Below, piece after piece: positions 24,991-39,231 of a stretch of 64,000 nucleotides of DNA. The first letter of the stretch is position 1. Each line of letters starts with the position of its first letter. The notes under the pieces are model-generated. The model ran no database searches. It worked only from the letters and a program-made list of their open reading frames with translations, and had not been told where the DNA came from. Source of the stretch: Botryotinia globosa. Lineage: Eukaryota > Ascomycota > Leotiomycetes > Helotiales > Sclerotiniaceae. Location: contig RCSZ01000003.1 in assembly GCA_014898425.1 (NCBI GenBank), positions 186,001 through 250,000 of the forward strand. Reading direction: 5' to 3'. The position numbers were made by a program, and so were the translations under genes.

Positions 24991-27502
24991 TCAAGGTTAC
25001 ATACAGTACAGACAGGTACAGACAGATATGTAGATAGTAGTACTAGGTAATAAGAGGTAGATAGATGATAGTACACATAGTACCTAATATCGACATACAC
25101 CGGAATGGATACTGGGCAAGTAAGGTTCAAAGTGGATATTCATCTACCCGGCTAGAAAACCTCTGGACCCAGATTAAATTACATATCATACGTAACTCTC
25201 TATCAAGCATCAAGAAGATCAATGACCAAATATATTACAATTACAATCCTATCATTATCATTATCATTATCATTAGTTATGACTTATCATTCTCGCTCTC
25301 ACACTTATTGTCCCTCATATACTGGGTCGCTTACCTAGGTAGCTACATATGTCGGTAACATCTGATGTGGTTAACCGGAAAAGTATATTTTCATCATCAC
25401 ATCCATTCCCAGGGAGATATGTACTAGAGATTCATCTACTCCTTCATTCGTTTCCAAGTTATTTATATATTCAAAGCTTAATGAGAAGCCATCCTCTTCT
25501 CGAAGGTTTCAAAGAAGCGACTACAAAAGCTTTAATCCTTATTTAGATGCAAGTGAACATTGTCTAACAGCATTAGGGATAATGAATCTTTCGTCTATTA
25601 GGGAGGTCCCGACAACGAGTCCTTCCTAAACATCCAGCCAGTCCAGATCGAATTGAGCATGCCAATCAGGTAGCTGAATAGAGTAGGTACCGGTATGTAT
25701 TGGATAGCTGTGGCTTGAGCTTACCAGTTAGAGTAGTGAGAGTACGCCGTCCGAAAAAAAAAGGGCCGGCAGACGCGCAATCACTTTTGATCTTCCCCCC
25801 TTTTTTGGATTTGAAGGCAATGGCAGGGTTGTGGCAATGTATGCTATGTATTTGTTAATTATGTATTGGAGTGCAATCCAAATAATCAGAACGACGGTAA
25901 CTCGATTCGACTCTTGTATACCTAAATCAAGTACAACATCCCGCTACTCTTCATCAAATCATCGTCTTGAATGTTTGAGTCGTCCAAGGGAAGAAAGAGA
26001 ATTTCTATTTCCATCACAGTGACATCGTTACACAGCCTTCCAGGTTCTGATCATCGAATATGCGATGACTTGTTAGAGATATTGAAACTTTTGGCAGTAG
26101 ATGGATCTACAACCTTTTGACTCTAAAATGTACTCAATCTCAGATTCTCAGCCTCGTCATTTGGAAAAGGTGATACCCATTACCTTGTGTCCCTAGGTAA
26201 CCTAACCTGGAAGCCGTTTGTTGTGAAGCTCTGGCGCCACCCCCTGAATAAATCTTTTTTGCTTCCCTTCCCCTTGTTCGTCTGCGAAGATCAAAAGTTA
26301 CACCAAGAGATCTGTCAATGGCATCGTCGTCATCATCGTCATCATCATCGGCCTTCTTGGTCCCCTTGTTCACTCACGATATACTCCAATCTAAATCTAA
26401 TTAATTGGTCCCATATTGACATTCTCCAGAGGGGTAACCAAAGGGACCAAAGCTCAATGTTGTAAATTGGCTACTCCCGTGCTACTGTATGATAATTTGA
26501 TTGATTTACTTGAGAGATTAGTCGAATGTGCTGATCCGTTTCATGTATCTTTCTGTCAACGTCAATCCTGGTGTCGGCCAGTGGATGGCCAGATAAATGT
26601 GGACTTTCGCGGATAGTCACCGCAAAAAGGTCGGTCGAGCATATAATACATCGAACTAACTTTTTTCCAAAGTTGTGGAGAAGTTCAACTCGTGAGCTTG
26701 TCTCAGAGATGAGATCCGGAAACCCTAATAGACATGCTGACACGATTATTGAGGATATTCCCAGTAATCTCATCCTCGCCTGAAGTTTACTTGCAACCGA
26801 TTTTCATTTGTACAAGACTTCACACCTTTTTATATCGCTCATGATGTTTGGAGATCGGCGGATTATCCATGTCGATATTCATTTGATGAAAGTCTGACTC
26901 GAATGCTCTGCCAAAAGATTGCAGTTTATAGAAATGTCGAGGGAACCAAGCTCCCAGAGTGAGTCCCAGGTGATTAAAGGGATTTCCTATCACAACGCCG
27001 GTAACATGCATGATGCTTCCCGAGGGGTTCTTGCATCGCGGTAAATAAACGGCGAACGGTGAGGGCGTACAAGTTACAACAGACGGGAAGAAAAGTTGGA
27101 GGATAGTTTCTTGTCGATCAAGGAAAGAAACGGATGCGAACAGTAAGTATTCTGTACTTTGTAGACTTGTGAATGCGCGATGTTGTGAGACTCAGCCAAG
27201 ACGTCCCCAAAGGTTGTGGAGAAGGAGATTGTCCATGATGAAATCAAAAACATCAACATCAACATCAAAATCAAAATCATAAGATGGTCCCATTGTGACA
27301 GTGTTTGACAAGTTCTTAATGTCCTGTCCCAAGGTTCGAGAATCAACCTTTCAAGGGTTGATGTGAATCATGTGATGCCGAGACTAGAACCTTGTACCAA
27401 TAGATAAGCTTTCCATGATCCATGATCCATTTGGTTGTAGCGTTTCCAGGTTACATACCATCATTATCCGTCTACCGGTCCAGAAGCGTTACTTTGCTCA
27501 AT

Positions 27503-27592
27503 ACCTACCTACCTACCTATCTACCTACCTACCTAGGTATTCACAGATGAGAGAGGCGAGAGAGGCGAGAGAGGCGAGAGAGGCGAGAGAGG
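27503..27592. repeat. CTAC tract followed by 9-bp GA-rich array
   Basis: A run of CTAC/CTAT tetramers ending in the palindrome ACCTAGGT is followed within about 10 bp by about five copies of a 9-bp unit, GAGAGGCGA. Both are about 400-480 bp upstream of the mutase start. Confidence 0.8.
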
Positions 27593-27978
27593 ACGGGAAT
27601 GTTAACAACCCTACCCTACCTAGTTCAAATAGGTAATTAGTTTAATAAGTTGATAAGAAGGTCGAATTTAATCCCCTTCGAGTCTTCGACCCTTTAATCC
27701 TTGTTCAACGTACGTGGGCTATTTCACCCTCATTTTAACAACCCACCGAGATTCTTCAATTGGTGTGTTCCATAATTTTCCCAAGTGCTGTCTGTCATTT
27801 CATACCTGTTGGTTGATCGAGCGAGTATATGGGAAAAGATACCACCAGTACATCTAGCCACTTTTACCTCACACTGCTAATCCGTTATTAAGTCCTCTCA
27901 TCCGCCTCTCTCTTTCAAGAATCATCTCCAATTCATCTCCGATTATACCCTTCAAACGAAATTCTATAGACTTACAAC

Positions 27979-29991
<2,013 letters not shown>

Positions 29992-30762
29992 ATGTACGTT
30001 GAGAAGTTTGGAAGAAGAATAGAGGAGTCGAGAGACCGGGAAGAGTTTATTGAAAATTACTGTATACCTCTCACCTTTGGTGAAGTTTGAGAGGATGCAT
30101 TGTTATGCAGCTAGATTTGTCTGAAATCTGCTGGCTGGTGTTTGCTTATTGCGACTTAGATACACACATATGCGATTTGTACTCGTATACTAGTTTTGTT
30201 ATTGAACATTAGATAGCGAGAGTTTCACTTTGAAGAGCTTGTTCTTTTTTTGCTAGCTACTTTTTAGAAATAGATTCTAAATAGAAAGAATCTATATTTT
30301 ATGATTAAAGTCTTCTTGATGCTTTGATAGTTGCGGTCGAAGAGCTAACCGTCTTTCTTGCGATTGTGTTGAGTTGATCTCATCGCATACCCCTCCCCCA
30401 CAGATTGCAGGCAAATGTAAGATTACTTGTACTGAATTGTATGGATTGGGTATACACACGAATTTCTGCGTGCGCTGAGAATAGATTTTATTATGAATAG
30501 AGTGTGGATAGATAATATGCTACAGGATATAAACCAATTCGAGTTCATTCATCCAAAAGACCCTAACAGGTAAATAAACAGAGAAAAAAATGAACAGGGT
30601 AAACAACCGGAGTAAATATCGAATGAAGGACAGGCATTACCACATCCATTGTAAATAGCAAACTCATCCACCAATACAATCAAATCCTCCCACGCTATGC
30701 TCAATCAAATCGCTCCTCCCTATCCCATCCCATCTCATCTCATCTCATCCCACTCCACCCCC
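29992..30762. other. Convergent intergenic region, no gene seen
   Basis: Lies between the 3' ends of the mutase and the peroxidase genes, about 770 bp. It contains a short CATCT repeat near 30727-30750 and no open frame with family features. Terminators for both genes should lie here but no specific signal is decisive. Confidence 0.6.
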
Positions 30763-32287
30763 TCACAGCGTCGCGCCCGACCCCGGAAACGAAGAAAACT
30801 GAAACTTCGACTGATCCGGATCCATCAATTGTGGACATCCTCCAATGGAGCCCAAAATACCCTCGGTCGTCGACGACAAAATACCCAGCGGCTGGGTGAT
30901 ATCGTTAAAGATATTTTTTAGAAAATCGGGCGCGGTCAATTGTGCGTTTTGGAGGAGGAAGCAGGCGAGATTGTTGTCTTTGAAGAGAGATTCGAGATTG
31001 TAGACGCCGCCGGTGAGATCGGAGAAATCGACGCCGGTGAAGGAGTTGACGGTGCCGGTGTTGCCGCCGACGGTGAGGGTGTTGGGGTATTCGGATGCGC
31101 TTTTGGGGGAGGGGGTTAGTTATTTTTTTGTTTTTTAGTGATTGGGGGAGCAGGAGGAGGAACAGAGATAGTAGGGGAGAAATACAAGTATAGAATATCT
31201 TCTGTTAGGCTTAGGATACCATATTCGTCACCAATAGCTCGTCGTCCCCAACCAGGTGGAATACGTTCCCATCCGTCTTTCTTTTCGAAATATCCAGTCT
31301 CTCCAGTGACGCCAAAGAAACTCTTCAGGTTGAACTGGTCTAATATCCCCTCGGGATGCGCCGCCGTATGATTTGCCATGAATCTATAAATAAAACTCTG
31401 CGCCGCATTGCTGACCGCCATGCCCACGAAAGGACCATAAAAGAAATACGGATTCGTGCGGACACTTCTCTCGAAAGTGATTTGGCGAAGCCGCGACATG
31501 ATGCTAATATCGTAATTGGCGGTCTCTTTATCTGGTTGCAGATCAAATAGTTCTTGAAATTGAGGCATTTGAAGAACCCAGGCGTTGCCATAGACAAAAA
31601 GGTCGCCGCGAGTGGGTGAAGTATCGCCTTCATATTTATTATGCGAGCCGATTAGACCTTGAGGGGTACCGAGGAGACCAAAGAGGTTGTCGAGAATATT
31701 TTGTCCTTGAGTAGGGCTTGCACCAATGCTCCAACCTGGATTCAGAGAGAGAGGGTTGCCGTCCATGACAAGGCCGTAGACCGTGAGGAATATGGCTAAA
31801 TCTGCTCCCTTTGGAACTGTTAGTATCGATCTGCAGTTCTTAGAAGTGTAATCCTTACCATTCCAAATACTTTTTCATTGGCGTCAATTATCTGAGAAAT
31901 GGTAGCAAATCCATTGTGAGGTATAAAGCCATGGTTGGCCAACGCGTTCAAGCCTGGACAAGGACCTCGCTAATGAAAGCATTAGAATCGATACTGTTGA
32001 CTCACTATAGCACAAAAAATTGCGGAGGTCTGAAGGATTAAACCCACCATATCTTTAGTGCCGGGGGGTACAAACGCATGCTCCCCGGACACATTTATAA
32101 TCTGAGCAGCAGCATTGAACCCAGGCGAGCTGCGTTTTGCACGTCTTTCTTCATATGCAGCTTTGGCTAATGAAGCGATTTTGGAGTTCATAGTAGTTGC
32201 CTCGAAAGCTTTAGCAGGAAATGCGAGTGTTTGTATGGGTAGTACAGATAAAGCAATAAACGCTAGGAATTTGATCTTAGATACCAT
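30763..32287 (-). CDS. Secreted heme-thiolate peroxidase, candidate unspecific peroxygenase (chloroperoxidase family)
   Basis: Predicted 436-residue protein of the Peroxidase_2/chloroperoxidase family with four exons: 32048-32287, 31859-31969, 31186-31808 and 30763-31099 (1311 nt). A signal peptide of about 22 residues ends near LAFPA. The proximal heme-ligand motif is PCPGLNALANHGF with Cys84. The distal/metal-site motif is YEGD (Glu177-Gly-Asp), followed by SRLRQITFE, where Arg223 and Glu230 are seven residues apart. PCP, EGD and an Arg/Glu pair seven apart are the established pattern of long unspecific peroxygenases, whereas chloroperoxidase has EHD in place of EGD. Such enzymes use hydrogen peroxide to oxygenate alkanes, aromatics, fatty acids and ethers outside the cell. 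The C-terminal exon reads YFASEYPNTLT across the last junction; its donor (GTATTT) is weak, so that junction is the least certain. A Zn2Cys6 regulator is the next gene upstream on the same strand. Confidence 0.9.
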
Positions 32288-32376
32288 TTTGTGTGTGTAA
32301 GAAAGTGCACAGATGATTATTCAAGGGAAGAGAGATTTATGTTTGATAGTAGAAAATGGGGGAGAGGAAGCGAGAT

Positions 32377-32382
32377 CTTATA
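32377..32382 (-). promoter_or_regulatory. Possible TATA element of peroxidase gene
   Basis: TATAAG on the - strand lies 90 nt upstream of the peroxidase ATG and is followed by a CT-rich stretch on that strand, a usual arrangement for regulated fungal promoters. Position and sequence are the only evidence. Confidence 0.35.
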
Positions 32383-33631
32383 CTGCCGCAATCACTTCAA
32401 TTGACGACAGTAAAAGTTACATACGTTGCTTTTCTCTACTCTCTATAACCTTCACAATCGAAATCTACGGATACATCGAAATGTGGAAACCTACTTGGGT
32501 CACTCAATCAGCCAAATGAATAGTTTGTCACCCCGAGGTGTAGGTCTGATAGAGATGCTTCTCGCCATTACGTTACATCAACGTCGGGCCAGCCTCATCC
32601 TTCGCTGGAGCCGAGAGAATCGGAAAGATAACTATCCGCTTGAAAAAACATTGTACCAAAGCTCTAGCTACGTCGATGATTCGCGATAATGACATCATAG
32701 TCACAATTGATGCCACACCAAACCTCCATCAGTACAGGGGGGATGCATGAAGTAAGAAGACCACGAGCAAAGTGTACGGATATCTATGTAGAGTTCGAAA
32801 TATTTGGGAAACCAAAACAATGAAAGTAAGTAGTAACGTGATGATGTTACACTGGAAGTTTGCCTCGAGCTATGGCGCAAGCTTCTCCTGTCCATGACGA
32901 GTGAAAGATAACACACTTGTTTCACCCGAATAACATCACGTAACACAGAAAATGGTGGTAGACCGTCGGTAGGCGGAATGCAACCGTCGTGACACTTTTC
33001 TAACGTTGTCTTGCCGGGGTATTGGAACGTGCGATGGGCCAATGTTTCAATGTCTCTCGCTTGTATTCCCATCTAATCCTCCATTTCCGAAGAATCATTC
33101 ACTTCTAGTGCAAAAGGAGATCTCGATTATTTCGGATTGTATGTATCCGAATGTTAGTGTTTGATTAATTTGTCCGTCTGCTGTTTATTTGAAAGAGGAA
33201 TTTATATTGTTAACCCAACAAGCACGATTTGATCACGGCTGTGACGATGGTATTTTCGCCTCGAAATAAACTGTTCTCGTGCCATCGAATCTTGAAGTAG
33301 CCCACATTCGTGCAATCCACCCTTTCGATGCCCAGCCTCAAGGCCCAGATGATCAAACATGTCGAATAATCCTTTGCGGCCGTCCAATGCGGCCGGAAGA
33401 TCGAAGTCTATCTTTCTTGAAGTGGCCCTAGAGAATTCAGCTTACGCTCAAAAGTGATGATGATTCGTCGGTTCCGCATACTTTTCCGTCGCCTTCCGAA
33501 GCAAATATTGTTTTTGCTATCCTAGAAAGAACGATGTAATGATAGAACGGCTACTATCGATATAGCGAAGGATTGGGAAGGACTTCCAACGATAGGTCTG
33601 CTCGCGCAAGTAGTGAGCGTATCCTTGAGGA
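32383..33631. other. Intergenic region with possible gene relics
   Basis: Separates the peroxidase from the regulator gene. Two short - strand frames, 32701-33072 and 33202-33387, have a protein-like look but no start, splice or domain support. The first contains a segment vaguely like the region after the ExxR helix of cytochrome P450s; the second ends in no recognisable domain. They may be decayed genes. Confidence 0.4.
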
Positions 33632-35793
33632 TCACTTAGGAGCTTGCAGTATGAGTGCCTCGCTTCCTCTGCTCCCTATGTTACCAGATTGAATTGCTGA
33701 TGATGCCATGCCATCTATCGGATTGCTGTCTGTCTGTCCGTGGCGTTCTTCCTCTACCCTGCGCACCGCATCGTCATCAGATTTAAGTTCGCCTACAATA
33801 CTTCCACTCCACTGCGGTTCGCGCATATGTGGCACCAAGTTTAAATTCGATTCAATCGCATCAGGAACGGTATTTGTGGATAGCACTTTCGTCAAATTAT
33901 GAGAGAACCTCTGGATTTCCGGCTTTTCGGTTACTTTGGCGAGCAGAAGAGCTGCATATTGACGTTGAGAGTTCGGTGTCTGGCCCAATGTCCTCACGAA
34001 AATATCAAATGGGTCTTGACAAATGCCATATATTTCGTGTGGAATTTGTGATCCATAAGCTTGCATAACGTCTACCATAGAGTTACCAATCTCGAAAATC
34101 TTCTCGAAGATACCCATTCCATGGACTTCTATACTTGCGATGGGTACTGAGGATATGACACTCAAGAGAGAGTGAGCGATGTTTAGAGGATATCGAAAAG
34201 TCATGCTTTCATCGACGGCAGTGGAGGAGAGCAAGCCTTGACGCATTGAAGATTGCCAAACAATCAAGCGAAGCCATTGCTGGGTAACGAGAATATCAGC
34301 TTTCTGGATAGTAGTAAGGGACAAGTGAGAAAGGTGAGGAAGATTTAATTGTTGTTGAAGCGCTATATACGTAAGAGTCGAGACTGGTGCATCAGAGGCT
34401 TCGTTCCAAGAATCTACAAAGCTAGAGTCTAGCAGATGGTAAGATTGTACTAGGTGCATAAACCCAGAATGAATTTCCGGACTTTCATAATCGTGTAGAG
34501 TTGAGGGTAGAGCTGGTGTCTTCGAAAAGGTAAGAGGCTTGTGACGTAGAATCGCAAAAGACCTAAGGCCAATTTAGAACCTCATATCTTTGGGTGAAGT
34601 GGACTTACCTTTCTGTAACATATAGAATCCAAAATGTTCGTCTACGACACAGTTCTTCGGCAGGGTGAAGACCAGAATATTTATGTTCTTCATGCAACCC
34701 TATATCTTGAGCCATTGTCATTGCTTCTCTCAGATAGTACCAAGATTTTCTAGACTGATTTAGTTCGAAAAATGCGGTTGATACGAAATATGAAGATATA
34801 ACAGCAGACAACGATTTGTCTTCGATGAAGTCATAAGCCTGTCGAATCATGATACACTCGTCAAGAAAGAATCTTCCAGCAATTTCCCACGAAGGAGGTC
34901 CTGGAGCTGATATGCTTTTACCTGACATATGGGTTGAAGTGATAGCACATAACGAGTAAAGAAGGTTTTTCTCGTGCATTTCTAATGGCCGATTTATTGA
35001 GGCTCGTAGAGTGGGCATATGCACTAGAGGCATAATTGGGTAAATATGCTCTAGAAAAAGATCAAGGCATGTCGGTATTAGATACATGTAGCTAACACAT
35101 GTGGGCCTAAATTGATCTGTCGTAAATATACTATTTGGCTCATCACTGGAAATGGTCGAGATATCCGACATGATTGGATGCCGTGTAGGTCTTCCTACAT
35201 ATGTTTGAGCGGCGGACGAGCTAGCAGTATCCGAAATCCAATGATCGATATCCACTCTACAACACATATTAGCCGGTGGACAATCGTCAATGGGATGGTA
35301 TAGAGAGAATTTTCCAACGGATCACAATCCACGTGACGATAGTTGAAGTTTCACCGTTCTCAAACATTCCCTCAATACCTTCTCGAATTTAACAATCCTT
35401 GCCAGCCTGGGAAAATACAACTTGGTCTGGGAGGACTATTTGAAATTACTCACGAGCCTGGACTGGTACCGCTTCCACTCAAGCCCGAGTCACGGACTTC
35501 CGCAAAGTTTTTGACATCCCCGCCATCTTGAGCTCTCAATTCATTGATCACTCTACCATTTCCACGTTTGGGTCCCCTTCTCTTAGGCATGTGTTCTCTT
35601 TTGCATGCTAATGATGCATTCCCGCATTGCTTACATGGGAAATTCCCATCACATCGTATTCCTTTGATTGGTCAATGCTCGGAACTCCTTTACTGTATCA
35701 AAAAGTGTGGGTATCTGCAAAAGACTTACTTCTTCTTCGGCAATGATCACAAACTTTCCTCAGCGTCGATATACTTGTATACTCTGGAGGCAT
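33632..35793 (-). CDS. Zn(II)2Cys6 fungal transcription factor
   Basis: Predicted 643-residue nuclear regulator with five exons: 35730-35793, 35454-35661, 35326-35406, 34609-35256 and 33632-34562 (1932 nt). Residues 15-41 have the six cysteines of a binuclear zinc cluster with spacing C-x2-C-x6-C-x5-C-x2-C-x6-C; intron 1 falls between the second and third cysteines, a common place in this family. A basic linker KRRGPKRG follows. The middle region contains PIMPLVHMPTLR and YSLCAITS..., typical of the fungal-specific transcription factor domain (Fungal_trans), and EELCRRRTFWILYVTER is the usual motif near its end. The third intron (35257-35325) has a non-ideal donor (GTGATC), so the linker exon is less certain. 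The target genes cannot be read from the sequence; the neighbouring peroxygenase-like gene on the same strand is only a suggestion. Confidence 0.88.
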
Positions 35794-36956
35794 TCCAACT
35801 CTTTAATCTGTATCCAAGTCGCCCTATGGTCATTGAGGGATATTTGAGCATACAATTTGACGGTAAAAGCTCAAAGTTCGGGGATTGTAAGTTTGTCAGT
35901 CCGTTGACGTTTGCAAAAGCGGGGCGGATGAGCTAAACCTTATATAGACTAGCATGAACTGACCACAAGAGAAGTGGGATTTGTACTACGACGACGATAT
36001 TGAAAACTCAGTTGTCAGAGTGTTTTATTTCATGAGATATCTTACAAGTGAAAAGATGTACTTCATCATTTGAAAAGAGGCCCCGATGCTTATGCGATGC
36101 GAGAACACGAGGCAGTGCAACAATAACGGTATTCTCCAGTTCAAAGCTTCCGGTTTGCGAAGAGACTTCTCACAGGTGCATATTTGCAAAGTCTTCTTCC
36201 GCAAATGCTTAAGGTAAAGGTTTTTGAAGTGCCAGTAGAATGTAGCCAGGCACAGCACGTCAAGATTTTCTATGAATGCCATTTCTTGAGCTTTCCTGGT
36301 GTCCCAAGGCCATAGTTCTCGCTTCGGGGGCCGTTTGCTGACTGTACGACTTGACGATAGGATCCTGGCATGAGTGTGCATGTATATTGGTATAATGTTC
36401 TCTGTTCTCCATAGACGCAGGGTAGGAGATAATACAGGTACTACCTACATAGAGTCAGGTGTCGCTTCTACAAGACAGCTCGAAACTAGATACGATGAAT
36501 CCAATGTGATGTGTCTGTAGCAATGACTGCCTGTTCAATGGAGGCTCGATTCTTGAAGTCATAACGATGATTCAATCCAAATCTCAAATCGGAAAGTTGG
36601 CCTATATTGAGGCGTCATGAAACACAGTCATAAGGAATCTTGAATGAATCCATGCCTTCATGGCTCTGATTCTGCTTTACCATGGGTTTGTGAGTGTGAG
36701 AATAAAAATCTCTATGGAAATTTTTCTTTACTTAGACATTGGTACATAGATTTAATGGCGAATTTCTGAACAGATTCAAATACAACGTTCCCAAGTTAAT
36801 CTTCTAGAACAAAATAGGATCAGTTCGGCGTCCATACTAAAACATCTGTCATATTATTATCAAGTCTAAACAATCTGCAGCATTGCTTCTCCTCATCTCC
36901 TCGGTACTCTCAAAATCGTCGACATCATTCCAACGTCTCCGGAAGACGACCGAACC
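35794..36956. other. Divergent promoter region, no gene seen
   Basis: Separates the divergent regulator and HET-domain genes (1.16 kb). Frames such as 36025-36381 on the - strand show no domain or splice context. The last 60 bp before the HET start are CT-rich. Confidence 0.55.
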
Positions 36957-38798
36957 ATGGAAAACTCAACCACAAACAAAGACCACACAGGCTTAGCCAA
37001 GGCGAAGTTCAGACTATTGTATTTGAAATCTGGAACTGGAAACCAACAACTTTGTGCAACGATCCATTTCGAGCACATAGATATTGCAGCCGCCAATGGT
37101 TACATCTGCCTGTCCTATGTCTGGGGTGCGGAAATCTCCACAGAACACGTCAAGGTTGATGAGAACGAAATTTCTATCCATGCAAGCCTACTTACTGGTC
37201 TTCGGCACATCAGAAAGCCGCACCACACGTTAGTTCTTTGGATCGATGCTCTATGCGTAGACCAAAATCATCCGGATGAGAAAACTAGCCAAAGAGCAAA
37301 CGTAGGAGAGATATATTCGAGATGCTCACTTGTTTACATATGGCTTGGAGCGCCACCCAATCACATTTCCACCACAGAGAATCCATTTCAATTGATTCAA
37401 CACTTTTCAGATAACAAGCACTATCATGAGTTAGCTGGGTACTACAAAGCAAACTCTGGATGGATTTGTTTTGGAGAGAACAAGGAATTCGACGATCTCT
37501 GGGACAGGTTTCTGCTAGTATCCAATAGCACCTGGTTCACACGATCATGGACTGTTCAAGAGGCGGTTTTATCTCCCAATCCTGTTTTATGCTACGGGAA
37601 TTGGTGTTCGAGTCTTGACACGTTGATCTTGGCCCGAAGAAACCGTGAATGTCATACTTTTAATGAAACACAATGCTGCAAGAACAGTCTCGGGCCATTT
37701 TCTAGATTCAAAATCACAGCTCTTGACCAATTTTTCTTGCATATTGAATTGATTGAAAGATATAGGCAAGATCATTCGTTACAAGATCACTCTCTCTACT
37801 GCCAGAACACGATACGAGCGTTTCCAGAGTTAACACATCGCCCTTTCTATGAAATCGTTCTGACATTCTCAAATATTAGAGTTTGCATGGAGCCGCGGGA
37901 TAGAATATTCTCGGTTCTTGCTATGGCTCAATCACTGACTATGAAATCGTATCAGCCTAACTACAGCGCCAAATTGACCGATGTATACACAGAAGTGTTC
38001 AAACTGATGCTGCAAGAGACCGGTAATGATTATCGATGCATGATAGGACCTGCGTTTGGTTCGGATCATTCAAATCTCTCTTCATGGGTTCCTGATTTTT
38101 CAATTACCATAACGCTTGTGGAAATCGAAGCTGTGATCCGAAGAATCTCATCATCCACGTTGTGTGAGGCTTCAGGTAAAAAAATCGGAGTATCTCAAAT
38201 TCACGGACCAGAACTCTCAGTATCAGGACGGTGGTTAGACACGATTTCGATCGTAGGTTCCTTACTGTCGACTGTCAATATTCCGGCGGAGGCGCTGAAG
38301 ATTATACTAATGAATTGGAAAGGGTTATCTGAAAATATAGTAGGAGCTTGTAAAGAGGTTTCTGCTCGCATGGCTCTATCCCGTATCATATGTGCTTCCA
38401 AGATAGCTGACGGAGTGTCTCTGTATGGACGTCACCATGGATGGAGAGAAATCAAGACAAGCGATCTTCCCTCTATGGAAGAATGGGGCCAATTCTTGGG
38501 CGGAGATGTTTGGACTTTACAAGAAGAATACAGAGGAGCATTTGAGATAGCCAGCACGGGTCGTTGTTTCTACGTAACCAAAAACGGAAAGATGGGCCTT
38601 TGTTACCCGCAGGTAAAGACTGGCGATCAGGTCTGGGTCTTGAAGAATTCCAACTCGCCTTTCGTATTGAGAAATGCTGACAGTGAAAGTAGTGATGCTC
38701 GGCTGTACAGATTTATTGGAGATTGTTATCTTGATGGGACTACAGATGAAGAGATTGTTACAGCAACGAGGGAAGAGAACTGTATCACTCTAGTTTAA
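36957..38798 (+). CDS. HET-domain protein (heterokaryon incompatibility family)
   Basis: Predicted intronless 613-residue protein. The heterokaryon-incompatibility (HET) domain spans about residues 46-200 and shows the three conserved blocks: YICLSYVWG (49-57), LWIDALCVDQ (94-103) with a following EKTSQRANVGEIYSR, and WFTRSWTVQEAVL (about 191). After it come a conserved-looking RDRIFSVLAMA segment (near 317), where HET proteins usually have RDKxYALLG, and a C-terminal region containing FYVTKNGKMGLCYPQVKTGDQVWVL-like sequence, also common in this family. HET domains are TIR-like; known members trigger cell death on fusion of unlike strains and form large, variable families. No NACHT, ankyrin or WD repeats follow, so its partner is unknown. 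The frame is intact. Confidence 0.92.
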   Translation: MENSTTNKDHTGLAKAKFRLLYLKSGTGNQQLCATIHFEHIDIAAANGYICLSYVWGAEISTEHVKVDENEISIHASLLTGLRHIRKPHHTLVLWIDALCVDQNHPDEKTSQRANVGEIYSRCSLVYIWLGAPPNHISTTENPFQLIQHFSDNKHYHELAGYYKANSGWICFGENKEFDDLWDRFLLVSNSTWFTRSWTVQEAVLSPNPVLCYGNWCSSLDTLILARRNRECHTFNETQCCKNSLGPFSRFKITALDQFFLHIELIERYRQDHSLQDHSLYCQNTIRAFPELTHRPFYEIVLTFSNIRVCMEPRDRIFSVLAMAQSLTMKSYQPNYSAKLTDVYTEVFKLMLQETGNDYRCMIGPAFGSDHSNLSSWVPDFSITITLVEIEAVIRRISSSTLCEASGKKIGVSQIHGPELSVSGRWLDTISIVGSLLSTVNIPAEALKIILMNWKGLSENIVGACKEVSARMALSRIICASKIADGVSLYGRHHGWREIKTSDLPSMEEWGQFLGGDVWTLQEEYRGAFEIASTGRCFYVTKNGKMGLCYPQVKTGDQVWVLKNSNSPFVLRNADSESSDARLYRFIGDCYLDGTTDEEIVTATREENCITLV

Positions 38799-39231
38799 AA
38801 AATTCAAACACTTACTTGATCATGAACATAGGTAATGTGTACATTGCAGATAGTGAATTAGCAAAATCTGACCAAATAGACATTTAAAGTTTAACTTTAC
38901 TCATGCCTCATGATTCATAAACATGACTCTTCAGATATTTCTTTCAGACAAGTCACACATATAACAGGAAGAATAATCCATGAGGGATAATAAACAAAAT
39001 GAAATCAAGCCTTCCTCCGCACTAGTATCAAACTCATCGAGAACTACAAAATCCTCATCTTGAAAGGTCATTTTATTGTCTGCATGTCAGAAAAACGATT
39101 TCAAATCCCAACTTGCATTTAAAGATCACAAAAATTTATTCCTGGCGTCAAAATCTTCACCATCTTAACGCAAATTTGCCTTTCAAGCCCTTAGGATCTT
39201 CTTTGGCAATTATATCATCAAATCAATCACC
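38799..39231. other. Intergenic region, no gene seen
   Basis: AT-rich 3' flank of the HET gene and upstream sequence of the small ORF. The last 40 bp before 39232 resemble a fungal leader with CAATCACC before ATG. No other feature is seen. Confidence 0.5.

Larger units (their letters stand above)
24470..27978. other. Shared promoter region between transporter and mutase genes
   Basis: About 3.5 kb between the divergent start codons. No convincing gene is present; short frames on both strands lack conserved features. It contains a TGTCCTTA-type array (24820-24862), a perfect-looking 34-bp tandem duplication (24923-24990), a CAT/CGT trinucleotide tract near 26321-26350, a CTAC tract (27503-27536) and a 9-bp GA-rich array (27549-27592). 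The last 100 bp before the mutase ATG are CT-rich, as in ordinary fungal promoters. Confidence 0.6.
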
